A stretch of 35,990 nucleotides of DNA, taken from assembly GCA_027080345.1 (NCBI GenBank), contig JALWSB010000185.1:1-35990 (forward strand), given 5' to 3'. A program made the translations under genes and the position numbers. This document shows positions 8,131-17,586 of this stretch, one piece after another (the stretch's first letter is position 1; each line of letters starts with the position of its first letter). The DNA is from Robiginitomaculum sp. Its GTDB lineage: Bacteria > Pseudomonadota > Alphaproteobacteria > Caulobacterales > Maricaulaceae. Under the pieces are notes generated by a model. The model had not been told where the DNA came from, did no database searches, and was given only the letters and a program-made list of their open reading frames with translations.

Positions 8131-8160
8131 CTCTGGCGCGTGCTTTCACCCGCGCCAGAG
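8131..8160 (-). terminator. Strong hairpin between ctaD and ctaB (possible partial terminator)
   Basis: A perfect 10-bp inverted repeat CTCTGGCGCG / CGCGCCAGAG with a 10-base loop begins 8 bases after the ctaD stop. On the minus strand it is followed by GTTTTG, a short T-tract, so it may be a leaky terminator or an RNA-stability hairpin. Either would keep subunits II and I in excess over the downstream heme and assembly factors. The structure is seen; the function is inferred. Confidence 0.6.
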
Positions 8161-8167
8161 AAATGCG

Positions 8168-9781
<1,614 letters not shown>

Positions 9782-10636
9782 CTATTTGGCAGATGCCAGT
9801 TGAACGTGAACCGTCGTGGTGTTTTCGGCGTATTCCGCCTGTGTTTTGGCAAACCAGGCGTCATAATCGGCCTGCGGCAAAACGTGAATTTCGATCGGCA
9901 TAAAGGCGTGGCGCGAACCACACAATTCCGAGCATTGCCCGTAATAAATGCCCGGCTCATCCACCTTGAACCATGTTTCATTAAGTCGTCCGGGCACCGC
10001 ATCAATTTTGATACCAAAGGCCGGTACGGCGAAGCTATGGATCACATCGGTTGCGGTGACAATCACGCGGATAGTTTTACCAGCCGGAACAACAAGCGGA
10101 TTATCAACGCCCAAAAGCCGTGGCTTGCCCGCCGCCTTGGCCTCATCATCGGGCAGCATAATGGATGAATAGGTCACCGTTTTATCAGGATCGCCCGCCG
10201 GATCGGTATATTCATAATCCCAATACCATTGCGAGCCGATTGCCTTGACCGTCATGTCAGATTCTGGAACCACGTCTTCAAGATAAAGCAGCCGGAAAGA
10301 CGGAACGGCTATAAGCAGCAATATGAGCACCGGGCCGAGCGTCCAGATCACCTCGATCAACGTGTTATGACTGAACCGGGCAGGCTCCGGGTTGGCCTTT
10401 TTGTTGAACTTGACGATTATAATCAAAAACAACACCGACACCAATGCGACAATCGCCGTAATGATCGGCATCAGCCAGTAATTGTGAAAAACATGAATTT
10501 GCCGGGCCACTTCAGTCGCTGCCGGTTGAAAGCCAAGGGCTTTGCTCTGCGGTACGTGTTGTGGCAAATCGGCAAATGCCGGTAATGCCATTAGAGAAAA
10601 CACAAGGCTCATTAAAAACTTTGGTACGAAGCGCAT
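9782..10636 (-). CDS. ctaC: Cytochrome c oxidase subunit II
   Basis: A 284-residue subunit II carrying the dinuclear CuA centre that takes electrons from cytochrome c. A signal peptide (1-22, ending PAFA) is followed by two membrane helices (about 54-76 and 94-116) and a cupredoxin domain. All CuA ligands are present: His200, Cys235, Glu237, Cys239, His243 and Met246 (GQCSELCGSRHAFM). The electron-entry aromatic stretch QWYWDYEY is also intact. There is no C-terminal cytochrome c domain, so it depends on a separate cytochrome c. I chose the start at 10636 because GAGGG lies 5 bases upstream and the signal peptide begins there; the frame stays open 18 codons further. First gene of the cox operon. 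Confidence 0.96.
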   Translation of the reverse strand: MRFVPKFLMSLVFSLMALPAFADLPQHVPQSKALGFQPAATEVARQIHVFHNYWLMPIITAIVALVSVLFLIIIVKFNKKANPEPARFSHNTLIEVIWTLGPVLILLLIAVPSFRLLYLEDVVPESDMTVKAIGSQWYWDYEYTDPAGDPDKTVTYSSIMLPDDEAKAAGKPRLLGVDNPLVVPAGKTIRVIVTATDVIHSFAVPAFGIKIDAVPGRLNETWFKVDEPGIYYGQCSELCGSRHAFMPIEIHVLPQADYDAWFAKTQAEYAENTTTVHVQLASAK

Positions 10637-10801
10637 CCTACCCTCATTTGTTCGTTTTTCGAAAGGTACTGGAGAAGGCCCACGCCTCACCCACGCCCCC
10701 CGACGTGATTAACATGGGACACCTTGTCGCAGAGTCTCACCATAAATGGCAAGAGCCATTTCCAGTATTAGCGCATATACACTGGCGTTTTTTTGTATTT
10801 T

Positions 10802-10845
10802 TGCTATTATTTTGCCTTGGTACCGATGTGTTTGGCGTACCAAGG
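10802..10845 (+). promoter_or_regulatory. Extended -10 element followed by a 9-bp dyad, upstream of the TPR gene
   Basis: TGCTATTAT (10802-10810) fits an extended -10 (TGn plus TATTAT); no good -35 is visible. Five bases further lies a perfect inverted repeat CCTTGGTAC-13 bases-GTACCAAGG (10815-10823 and 10837-10845), placed where transcription would start. It could be a repressor operator or a 5' leader hairpin. A second small dyad, AATGGC-AAGA-GCCATT, lies near 10745-10760. The gap is shared with the divergent cox operon, whose own promoter I could not place confidently. Confidence 0.35.
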
Positions 10846-10900
10846 TGCCCTTGCGCCGCCATTTCCCCCTGATTGTGGCGGCTTTGATCAGGAGGCATAA

Positions 10901-11461
10901 ATGAAACAGCTTTCTTTCTTCACCCTTGTCTTTTCCATTGGCATGACCATGGCCGGGTCCACCCTTGCCGGCACCCTTGTGCTTGGCGAAGACCTGGCCG
11001 CATCGTGTTATCACGAAGCCAAATGGGGCAATACTGACCGGGACGCCATAACCGTCTGCGACCGCGCCTTGAGTGAACAGAGCATGGGGCGACATAACAG
11101 GGCCGCCACTTATGTTAATCGCGGCATTGTACGTGCCGCACGCGGCGATCTTGCCGGTGCCATTGAAGACTATAACCGGGCCTTGAAAATCAAACCGCTT
11201 CTGGGCGAAGCCCTGGCCAATAAGGGCGCGGCACTGATCCATCAAAAACACTATGCTTTTGCTCTCGACAGTCTGAACGAGGCGCTCAAACTGAAACTCA
11301 CACGCCCGGCCAATGTTTATTTTAACCGTGCCGTTGCCCGCGAAGAAACGGGCGATGTGCAAGGCGCATATGAGGATTTTCAAAAGGCCGCCACGTTGGA
11401 GCCAAACTGGTCATGGCCCAAACGCGAATTGAAACGGTTTTCCGTTGTCCCCAGCAGTTAG
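10901..11461 (+). CDS. Secreted tetratricopeptide-repeat protein
   Basis: A 186-residue protein with a cleavable signal peptide (1-23, ending in STLAG) and about three TPR motifs: NRAATYVNRGIVRAARGDLAGA, the following ALKIKPLLGEALANKGAAL, and ANVYFNRAVAREETGDVQGA. It is thus a small periplasmic alpha-helical protein-binding module. Cys residues near 36 and 53 could form a disulfide. A GGAGG ribosome-binding site precedes the ATG by 6 bases. It sits between the divergent cox operon and tldD. A periplasmic scaffold role is inferred from the fold; I do not recognise a specific family. Confidence 0.85.
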   Translation: MKQLSFFTLVFSIGMTMAGSTLAGTLVLGEDLAASCYHEAKWGNTDRDAITVCDRALSEQSMGRHNRAATYVNRGIVRAARGDLAGAIEDYNRALKIKPLLGEALANKGAALIHQKHYAFALDSLNEALKLKLTRPANVYFNRAVAREETGDVQGAYEDFQKAATLEPNWSWPKRELKRFSVVPSS

Positions 11462-11506
11462 CAGTTTAACAGGTGACGCCCCGGCGGACTTGCCCTAACA
11501 AGGGGT

Positions 11507-12925
11507 ATGACAGATTTTGCATTTGAAGATACTGATCTTGACGCTCAAACCGCGCAAGGTCTTACCGAAAACGCCCTTCAAGGGGCCGACGATGGGGAGA
11601 TGTTCGTTGAACGCTCCGTCTCGGAAAGTTTTGTATTCGATGATGGGCGCCTGAAAAACGCCTCTTACGATGCCACGCGCGGCTTTGGCCTGCGCCGGGT
11701 CTTGGGTGAAAGCACCGGCTATGCCCACTCCACCGAACTTAGCCCGGCGGCCCTGAAACGCGCCAGCCGCGCCGTGCAGGCTGCTGATCGCAATCAGGGC
11801 GGCATTTATGCCGATGCCCCGGCGCGCACCAATAAAAAGCTCTATATCGATTGCGACCCGACCCTCAGCCCGGCCTTTGCCGATAAAACTGCCCTTTTGG
11901 CAGAGGTTGATACTTATGTGCGGGCGCAGGACGAGCGCGTTATTCAGGTCAGTGTCAGCCTGGCCGGGGAACAGCGCAATATTACCATTTTGCGCGCTGG
12001 GATGGACCCGGTGTTTGATTGCCGCCCCTTGGTGCGCATTGGTGTTGCCGTCACCGTCGAGCAGGATGGCCGCCGCGAAAGCGGCCAGGCGGGGGCTGGC
12101 GGGCGCACTTCTTACGAACAATGGATCAGCAAAGAAAGCTGGCGCAGTCTGGCCGACGAAGCCTTGCGTCAGGCATTGGTGAATTTAGAGGCGGTTGATT
12201 GCCCCGCCGGGGAAATGGACGTGGTGCTTGGCCCTGGCTGGCCCGGTGTTTTGCTGCACGAGGCCATTGGGCATGGTCTTGAAGGTGATTTTAACCGCAA
12301 GGGCGAAAGCGCTTTTTCTGGCAGGATTGGCGAACGTGTCGCGGCCAAAGGCGTTACCGTGGTTGATGATGGCACCATTGCCGACCGGCGCGGCTCGTTG
12401 ACCATTGATGATGAAGGCACCCCCACCGAGTGTACCCCCCTGATCGAGGATGGTATCCTTGTTGGCTATATGCAGGATCGGCAAAATGCCCGCCTGATGG
12501 ATATGCAGGCCACCGGCAACGGGCGGCGCGAAAGTTTTGCCTGCCCGCCTTTGCCGCGCATGACCAACACCTTTATGCGCGCCGGTGAGCACGATCCCAA
12601 GGAAATTCTTTCTTCTCTTAAAAACGGTCTTTATGCGGTTAATTTTGGCGGCGGGCAGGTTGATATCACCTCCGGCAAATTTGTTTTTCAATGCACCGAG
12701 GCCTATCTGGTCAAAGACGGCAAGGTCGGCGCGCCGGTCAAAGGGGCAACCTTGATCGGCGACGGCCCCAGTGTGTTGACCCGCGTGGCGATGATCGGCA
12801 ATGATCTGGAACTGGATCCGGGCATTGGCGTATGCGGCAAAGCCGGACAGGGTGTCCCCGTTGGGGTGGGCCAGCCCACATTGCGTATTAATGGCCTGAC
12901 CGTAGGCGGCGCAGAAATTGGCTAG
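11507..12925 (+). CDS. tldD: Metalloprotease TldD
   Basis: A 472-residue TldD-family (U62) metallopeptidase. With TldE/PmbA it forms a heterodimer that trims unfolded peptides and matures certain modified peptides such as microcin B17. The zinc-binding HEAIGH motif is at 251-256, and the conserved downstream block ESFACPPLPRMTNTFM contributes a further ligand region. The C-terminal glycine-rich stretch (GICGKAGQGVPVGVGQP-like) is typical. AAGGGG precedes the ATG by two to three bases. It lies divergently from the cox operon, a common alphaproteobacterial neighbourhood, with the TPR gene between. No tldE/pmbA partner is in the window; it is often encoded elsewhere. Confidence 0.95.
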   Translation: MTDFAFEDTDLDAQTAQGLTENALQGADDGEMFVERSVSESFVFDDGRLKNASYDATRGFGLRRVLGESTGYAHSTELSPAALKRASRAVQAADRNQGGIYADAPARTNKKLYIDCDPTLSPAFADKTALLAEVDTYVRAQDERVIQVSVSLAGEQRNITILRAGMDPVFDCRPLVRIGVAVTVEQDGRRESGQAGAGGRTSYEQWISKESWRSLADEALRQALVNLEAVDCPAGEMDVVLGPGWPGVLLHEAIGHGLEGDFNRKGESAFSGRIGERVAAKGVTVVDDGTIADRRGSLTIDDEGTPTECTPLIEDGILVGYMQDRQNARLMDMQATGNGRRESFACPPLPRMTNTFMRAGEHDPKEILSSLKNGLYAVNFGGGQVDITSGKFVFQCTEAYLVKDGKVGAPVKGATLIGDGPSVLTRVAMIGNDLELDPGIGVCGKAGQGVPVGVGQPTLRINGLTVGGAEIG

Positions 12926-12937
12926 GGCAAAACCGCA

Positions 12938-14110
12938 ATGGATACGGTAAGCACAAGCGGCGCGCCAGGCTGGAAATATTCCGCTGCCGCTGCCATTACT
13001 TGCGTCAGCATTGCCGGCATTTCCTTTGGTCTGGGCCTGCCTTTATTGGCGTTCAACCTTGAATTCATGACCCATTCGGGGTGGATTATCGGCCTTAATG
13101 CCTTCATGGCCGCGTTATCCACCGTCATTGCCGCCCCCTTTGCCCCGGCCATTCTGGCCCGCGTACCAACGCGCCCCTTTATGATTGCCTGCGTGCTGGT
13201 CGCCGCCTTAAGTTTTATTTCCTATCCGCTGATCCGCAATGTCCCGTTCTGGATGGCCATGCGTCTTTTTTCCGGGGCCGCCATTGCTATTTTATTTGTT
13301 GCCAGCGAAACCTGGGTCAACCAACTGGCTCCGGCCCGCATTCGCGGTCGGGTGATTGGCATATATTCCATGTCTCTGGCCGCCGGCTTTGGCCTGGGTG
13401 GCCTGATCGTTGCCTTTGTCGGGGTGCGCGGCTGGGCGCCGTTTCTGGCCGGCGCAGGATTTTGCCTGCTGGCCATTATCCCATTGTTTTTACCCGGGCC
13501 GGGTCTGGTCATACCCGAACGCACAAAAAGCGGCATACAGTCCATTATAAACATGGCGCGCACGGCACCGCGCCTGATGATGGGCGGCTTTGCCTTTGGG
13601 GCCATTGAAACCGCCGCCATGCATTTTTCACCGGTATGGGCATTTCGCGCCGGCTATAGCGAGACTATGGCCCAGCTTGTTGTTGCCGCCGGGGCGTTTG
13701 GGGTTATTGCCCTGCAATTGCCCATTAGCTGGCTCGGCGACCATTTTGATCGCTATAAGCTGCTTATGGCGTGTGCCCTTGTGGCACTGATTGGGCCGGT
13801 TCTTATGTATTTAGCCGCCACCACCCATTCACCGCTTATCTATGTTATTTTCTTTTTCTATGTCGGTGTGACCGAGGGGCTTTATATCCTCGCCATGGCA
13901 CTGATTGGCCAGCGCTTCTCCGCCACCAATATGACCGCCGCCAACGCCACACTGGTTACATTTTACGGGCTTGGCTCGCTTCTCAGCCCGATGCTGGTTG
14001 GCGGGTTGATGCAACAGATCAATCCACACGGGGCAATGATCGGGCTTTTTATCATTGGCCTTGTTTACCCGGTTATTGCCGTGCTGAGATCGGCGCGAAG
14101 AGCCGGTTGA
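12938..14110 (+). CDS. MFS transporter
   Basis: A 390-residue major facilitator superfamily permease with 12 predicted helices. Motif-A-like segments are weak in the first half (PAILARVPTRPFM) and clearer in the second (SWLGDHFDRYKLLM). The conserved helix-5 glycine/proline-type region is SLAAGFGLGGLIVAF. It starts 12 bases after tldD and is probably cotranscribed with it. The general shape resembles YcaD-like or drug-efflux-type permeases, but no substrate can be assigned. The end of the gene carries the likely rpmG promoter. Confidence 0.88.
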   Translation: MDTVSTSGAPGWKYSAAAAITCVSIAGISFGLGLPLLAFNLEFMTHSGWIIGLNAFMAALSTVIAAPFAPAILARVPTRPFMIACVLVAALSFISYPLIRNVPFWMAMRLFSGAAIAILFVASETWVNQLAPARIRGRVIGIYSMSLAAGFGLGGLIVAFVGVRGWAPFLAGAGFCLLAIIPLFLPGPGLVIPERTKSGIQSIINMARTAPRLMMGGFAFGAIETAAMHFSPVWAFRAGYSETMAQLVVAAGAFGVIALQLPISWLGDHFDRYKLLMACALVALIGPVLMYLAATTHSPLIYVIFFFYVGVTEGLYILAMALIGQRFSATNMTAANATLVTFYGLGSLLSPMLVGGLMQQINPHGAMIGLFIIGLVYPVIAVLRSARRAG

Positions 14111-14134
14111 CAGGCGATCTCTCTTGAGTATTGT
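14107..14134 (+). promoter_or_regulatory. Sigma70-like promoter for rpmG
   Basis: A perfect TTGACA (14107-14112) overlaps the MFS stop codon and is followed after 16 bases by TATTGT (14129-14134, 4 of 6). Transcription would begin near 14141, about 40 bases before the rpmG ATG. A bulged hairpin GCGTC(A)GGA-GTGT-TCCGACGC (14144-14164) would form right at the 5' end of this message; whether it is regulatory is unknown. Confidence 0.55.
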
Positions 14135-14180
14135 CCGCCGCTCGCGTCAGGAGTGTTCCGACGCCTAGGGAAACAGGACT

Positions 14181-14348
14181 ATGGCCAAATCTTCAACTAT
14201 CAAAATCCGCATGAATTCCACGGCTGATACCGGTTTTTTCTATGTGACAAAAAAGAATTCGCGTACACTGACAGAAAAGCTGGTTTTGAAAAAATACGAC
14301 CCGGTTGTGCGCAAACACGTTGAATTCAAAGAAGGCAAAATCAAATAG
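14181..14348 (+). CDS. rpmG: 50S ribosomal protein L33
   Basis: A 55-residue L33: [10 protein letters not shown] at the N-terminus, the core [17 protein letters not shown], and the ending [12 protein letters not shown] are all diagnostic. It lacks the CxxC pairs of zinc-binding L33 forms, so it is the zinc-independent type. It has its own likely promoter inside the end of the MFS gene and is convergent with pleD; the facing 3' ends are 21 bases apart. rpmG next to pleD-divK is a common alphaproteobacterial arrangement. Confidence 0.96.
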   Translation: MAKSSTIKIRMNSTADTGFFYVTKKNSRTLTEKLVLKKYDPVVRKHVEFKEGKIK

Positions 14349-14369
14349 CCTGATTGCCTTGGCGACGCT

Positions 14370-15755
14370 TCAGGCCGCCTGGCTGTCCTTCTCATCACTT
14401 TTAATGCAATTTCGTCCGGCTGATTTGGCCGCGTAGAGGCACGCGTCCGCGCGTGCCATAATGCGTTTTGCCGTATCGCCATCACGTAATTGTGCAAGAC
14501 CGCCGCTAATGGTGATCTTGACTGGCGGTTTGCCCTGGCCGATTTCAAAAGCGCTGCCCTCGACCGCAGCGCGCAACCGTTCGGCGGCCTGGCGCGCATC
14601 CTCGATTGTTGCCCCGGGCATGACAATAACAAACTCCTCACCACCATACCGACAACCGACATCAATCGCCCGCATATTGGCTTTGATCCGCCGGGCGATC
14701 TCCTGCAAGACCCGATCCCCTGCATCATGCCCCCATTGGTCATTTACGGCCTTGAAAAAATCAACATCCAGCATCAGCACGGACGTGGTTTCAACCCCCC
14801 GGCTGAACCGCACCAGCGCATCTTCCAGACGGGCATCCATAAACCGCCGGTTATTGAGGCCGGTTAATTGGTCAGTGACAGACATTTCAAAGCTGTCATC
14901 AAGGGATTTACGTAACGTATCGGCATAGCGCTTGCGGCGGATCTGTGTTTGCACCCGCGCGGCCAGTTCATTGGCCTCAACCGGGCGAAACAGCACATCG
15001 CTGACCCCCAGATCGAGCGCCCGCACAATCCGGTCACGATTGCCCGGATCAACCAGCGCCAGAATCGGCATTAACCGCCCGGTTTCGTCCGAGCGTATCC
15101 GCGCGCACAGCCGCAGGCCGTCAAAACCCCGCGCCGCCAGATTGACAATAAAAAGATCAAATGTGTTTTTTTGTAACAGCGCCGACGCCTCACGCGGCTC
15201 CCAGCACAGTGTGGTTGCATATCCGGCACCAAGTTTTTGCTGAATGCGCTGTCCCTGCCCTTCATCATCTTCAAGTACAAGAATGCGCATATCGCCCTTG
15301 ATATCAATGCATTCCGGGGTTTGTGAAAAAATCGCTCCCATGGCCCGCCCATTGGCCTCGCGCGAACGCAATTCGTCCATAACCATTTTCAGACGCAATA
15401 ACGAACGCACCCGCGCCATCAAGGTGACATCATCAATCGGCTTGGTCAGAAAATCATCAGCGCCCGCTTCAAGTCCGCACACCCGGTCCTCTTGCTGGTC
15501 CAGCGCCGTTACCAAAATTACCGGGATATGCCGGGTGCGCGGATCGTCTTTCAGACGCGCGCATACCTCATACCCATCCATATGCGGCATCATCACATCA
15601 AGCAAAATCAGATCAGGCACGGCCTCTTTGGCAATCTCAATGGCCTGCGCCCCACGGGTCGCCGTCAAGACGTCATAATACTCTGCCTCGAGCTTGGCTT
15701 TAAGCAGCCTGACATTCGGCTCTATATCATCAACAACAAGGATTCGCCCGCTCAT
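14370..15755 (-). CDS. pleD: PleD-type response regulator diguanylate cyclase
   Basis: A 461-residue REC-REC-GGDEF protein that makes cyclic di-GMP from two GTP when phosphorylated. REC1 has a complete phosphorylation site (Asp9/Asp10, Asp53, Thr83, Lys105). REC2 (about 156-275) is degenerate, with Asn205 at the phospho-acceptor position, as expected for the dimerisation adaptor domain of PleD. The GGDEF domain has GGEEF at 371-375 and an intact product-inhibition I-site RAID (362-365), so it should be an active, feedback-controlled cyclase. GAGGG before the ATG overlaps the divK stop region, giving a translationally coupled divK-pleD operon as in Caulobacter, where PleD drives the motile-to-sessile transition. 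Confidence 0.96.
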   Translation of the reverse strand: MSGRILVVDDIEPNVRLLKAKLEAEYYDVLTATRGAQAIEIAKEAVPDLILLDVMMPHMDGYEVCARLKDDPRTRHIPVILVTALDQQEDRVCGLEAGADDFLTKPIDDVTLMARVRSLLRLKMVMDELRSREANGRAMGAIFSQTPECIDIKGDMRILVLEDDEGQGQRIQQKLGAGYATTLCWEPREASALLQKNTFDLFIVNLAARGFDGLRLCARIRSDETGRLMPILALVDPGNRDRIVRALDLGVSDVLFRPVEANELAARVQTQIRRKRYADTLRKSLDDSFEMSVTDQLTGLNNRRFMDARLEDALVRFSRGVETTSVLMLDVDFFKAVNDQWGHDAGDRVLQEIARRIKANMRAIDVGCRYGGEEFVIVMPGATIEDARQAAERLRAAVEGSAFEIGQGKPPVKITISGGLAQLRDGDTAKRIMARADACLYAAKSAGRNCIKSDEKDSQAA

Positions 15756-15762
15756 AACGCCC

Positions 15763-16128
15763 TCAATCGAGATATTTGCGAACGGTTTCCAGAAAGCTCA
15801 TGACGGTAATGGGTTTGGAGATATAGGCCTCGCACCCGCTTTCAAGGATTTTTTCCTCATCGCCCTTCATGGCAAAGGCGGTCACAGCAATCACCGGAAT
15901 AGACGCGATATCTTTATCCGCCTTAATGTCACGGGTGACCTGCACACCGGAGATTTCCGGCAACTGGATATCCATTAAAATCAGATCGGGTTTATGCTCT
16001 CGGGCCATTTCCAGCGCCAACAGCCCCTCTTTGGTTTGCACGGTTTCATAGCCGTGCGCTTCCAGAAGGTCGTTGAACAATTTCATGTTCAACTCGTTAT
16101 CTTCCACAATCAGTATTTTTTTCGGCAT
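15763..16128 (-). CDS. divK: Single-domain response regulator DivK
   Basis: A 121-residue stand-alone receiver domain. [26 protein letters not shown] (phospho-acceptor Asp), [12 protein letters not shown] and CEAYISKPI match DivK very closely. DivK in Caulobacter and Rhizobiales is phosphorylated by PleC/DivJ-type kinases and steers DivL-CckA-CtrA cell-cycle control. I put the start at 16128 (MPKKILIV) by similarity to the known N-terminus; in-frame ATGs at 16140 and 16158 are possible, and none has a strong ribosome-binding site. It is followed by pleD after 7 bases. I looked for CtrA boxes (TTAA-N7-TTAA) upstream and found none. Confidence 0.95.
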   Translation of the reverse strand: MPKKILIVEDNELNMKLFNDLLEAHGYETVQTKEGLLALEMAREHKPDLILMDIQLPEISGVQVTRDIKADKDIASIPVIAVTAFAMKGDEEKILESGCEAYISKPITVMSFLETVRKYLD

Positions 16129-16245
16129 AGCTTTCAGCATGGCATCCACGCCCACCATAAATTAACCCAGAGTCTTTTTATTGCGGGTATTAAACACCAA
16201 TAACCTTAAATAACCCTTGACCGGCACAAAGAAACATTTAAGAGT

Positions 16246-16260
16246 GAACATATCATGAAC
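16246..16260 (+). promoter_or_regulatory. LexA (SOS) box upstream of dinB
   Basis: GAAC-ATATCAT-GAAC is an exact match to the alphaproteobacterial LexA operator, the direct repeat GTTC-N7-GTTC in either orientation. It lies 22 bases before the dinB start at 16283, where a bound repressor would block initiation. The placement before an SOS polymerase supports the call strongly. The same gap also carries the divergent divK promoter region. Confidence 0.85.
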
Positions 16261-16282
16261 TTTTATTATGTCCATAATCGTC

Positions 16283-17581
16283 ATGAGTGAAAATGAGACC
16301 CAGCCGAAACCGGGGCAGACATGGTGCCGGGACTGCCTTGCCCCCATTACGGCGCAGGCGGTATCCTGCCCCCAATGTCTGGGCACACGGCTTCTTGCCC
16401 ACCGGGAAATCAACACGCTTAGCATTGCCCATATTGATTGTGATGCGTTTTTTGCCAGTGTCGAAAAACGTGATCACCCGGAGCTGGAAAGCGTCCCTTT
16501 GCTGATTGGCCATGGGGGAAAACGCGGCGTTGTCGCCACCGCCTGTTATCTGGCGCGGGCTTACGGCGTACGTTCGGCCATGCCGATGTATCAGGCCCGC
16601 CGACTTTGCCCGAGCGCCACAATCATGCGCCCGGATATTGCCAAATATTCCGCCATCAGCCGCCAGATGCGCACCATGATGCGCGCGCTGACACCGCTGG
16701 TTGAACCCCTCTCCATAGACGAGGCCTTTCTCGACCTTGGCGGTACTGAGCGCCTGCACGGCGCTCCGCCCGTACACGCTTTGATGACTTTGCAAAACCA
16801 GATTGAAAAACAAATCGGCATCAGCGTATCTGTCGGCCTTTCCTTTAATAAATTTTTGGCCAAAACCGCATCGGCCCTCAATAAGCCCAAAGGGTTCAGC
16901 CTTATCGGAAAACATGAAGCCGTCGGCTTTTTGCGCGACAAACCGGTTGATTTTGTCTATGGGGTTGGCCCGGCCTTCGCCCGGCGGCTCAATATTGACG
17001 GTCTGCAAACCCTGGGCCAGATACAGGACATTGGCGCGCAAACCATGCAGGCCCGATACGGCCTGCAAGGCGGGCAATTGGCGCATCTGGCACATGGCCA
17101 TGATACGCGCCCGGTCAATCCGCATTCAGAACGAAAGTCGATTTCCTCGGAAACAACGTTCGAACATGATATTGGCGAGCGGCATTTGCTGGAGCATTAT
17201 TTATGGCAACAATGCGAACGCACCGCGCAAAGCGCAAAAAAACACCGGCTTCAGGGCAAGGTTGCCGTTCTTAAACTCAAAACCTCCGGCCACCGCAGCC
17301 TGACCCGCCAGATCACCTTAAACGAACCGACACAGCTTGCTGATACCCTGTTTACGGCCTTGCGGGAAAAACTGCGCACGCAGGCGCAAGGTCACCGGTT
17401 CCGGCTGATCGGAGCCGGGCTGACGCAACTCTCCCCGGCGATGAAAAGTGATGATGACAGGCAGACGGACCTTTTGGATGATACCGCCTTGCGCCGCGCC
17501 AAAGCCGAGCGGGCAATGGATAAAGCGCGAGAAAAATATGGCCCCAAGGCGGTGCAAAAAGGGCGTGCTCTAAAAAAATAA
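16283..17581 (+). CDS. dinB: DNA polymerase IV (Y-family) with N-terminal Cys-pair extension
   Basis: A 432-residue Y-family translesion polymerase. Catalytic acidic residues are Asp52 (HIDCDAFF) and Asp146-Glu147 (SIDEAF). The little-finger region follows (SERKSISSETTFEHD). Near the C-terminus, QTDLL fits a beta-clamp-binding motif. It begins with an extra segment of about 40 residues holding CRDC and CPQC (Cys15, 18, 29, 32), which looks like a small zinc ribbon; E. coli DinB lacks this. The ATG at 16283 is preferred to 16268 because it gives a compact leader, but no clear ribosome-binding site is seen for either. The LexA box upstream indicates DNA-damage induction. Convergent with the next gene, 5 bases apart. 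Confidence 0.94.
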   Translation: MSENETQPKPGQTWCRDCLAPITAQAVSCPQCLGTRLLAHREINTLSIAHIDCDAFFASVEKRDHPELESVPLLIGHGGKRGVVATACYLARAYGVRSAMPMYQARRLCPSATIMRPDIAKYSAISRQMRTMMRALTPLVEPLSIDEAFLDLGGTERLHGAPPVHALMTLQNQIEKQIGISVSVGLSFNKFLAKTASALNKPKGFSLIGKHEAVGFLRDKPVDFVYGVGPAFARRLNIDGLQTLGQIQDIGAQTMQARYGLQGGQLAHLAHGHDTRPVNPHSERKSISSETTFEHDIGERHLLEHYLWQQCERTAQSAKKHRLQGKVAVLKLKTSGHRSLTRQITLNEPTQLADTLFTALREKLRTQAQGHRFRLIGAGLTQLSPAMKSDDDRQTDLLDDTALRRAKAERAMDKAREKYGPKAVQKGRALKK

Positions 17582-17586
17582 AAAAA

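Noticed and set aside
10709-11383. A 224-codon open frame on the minus strand opposite the TPR gene
   Set aside because: It lies antisense to a gene with a signal peptide, TPR motifs and a good ribosome-binding site, and its translation shows no family features.
14348-14375. GCCTGA / TCAGGC inverted repeat between rpmG and pleD
   Set aside because: It has a 6-bp stem, a 16-base loop and no T-run on the plus strand. It could be a weak two-way terminator but is not convincing.
16129-16245. Possible CtrA boxes upstream of divK
   Set aside because: The TTAA pairs found are 12 bases apart, not 7, so they do not fit the CtrA consensus.
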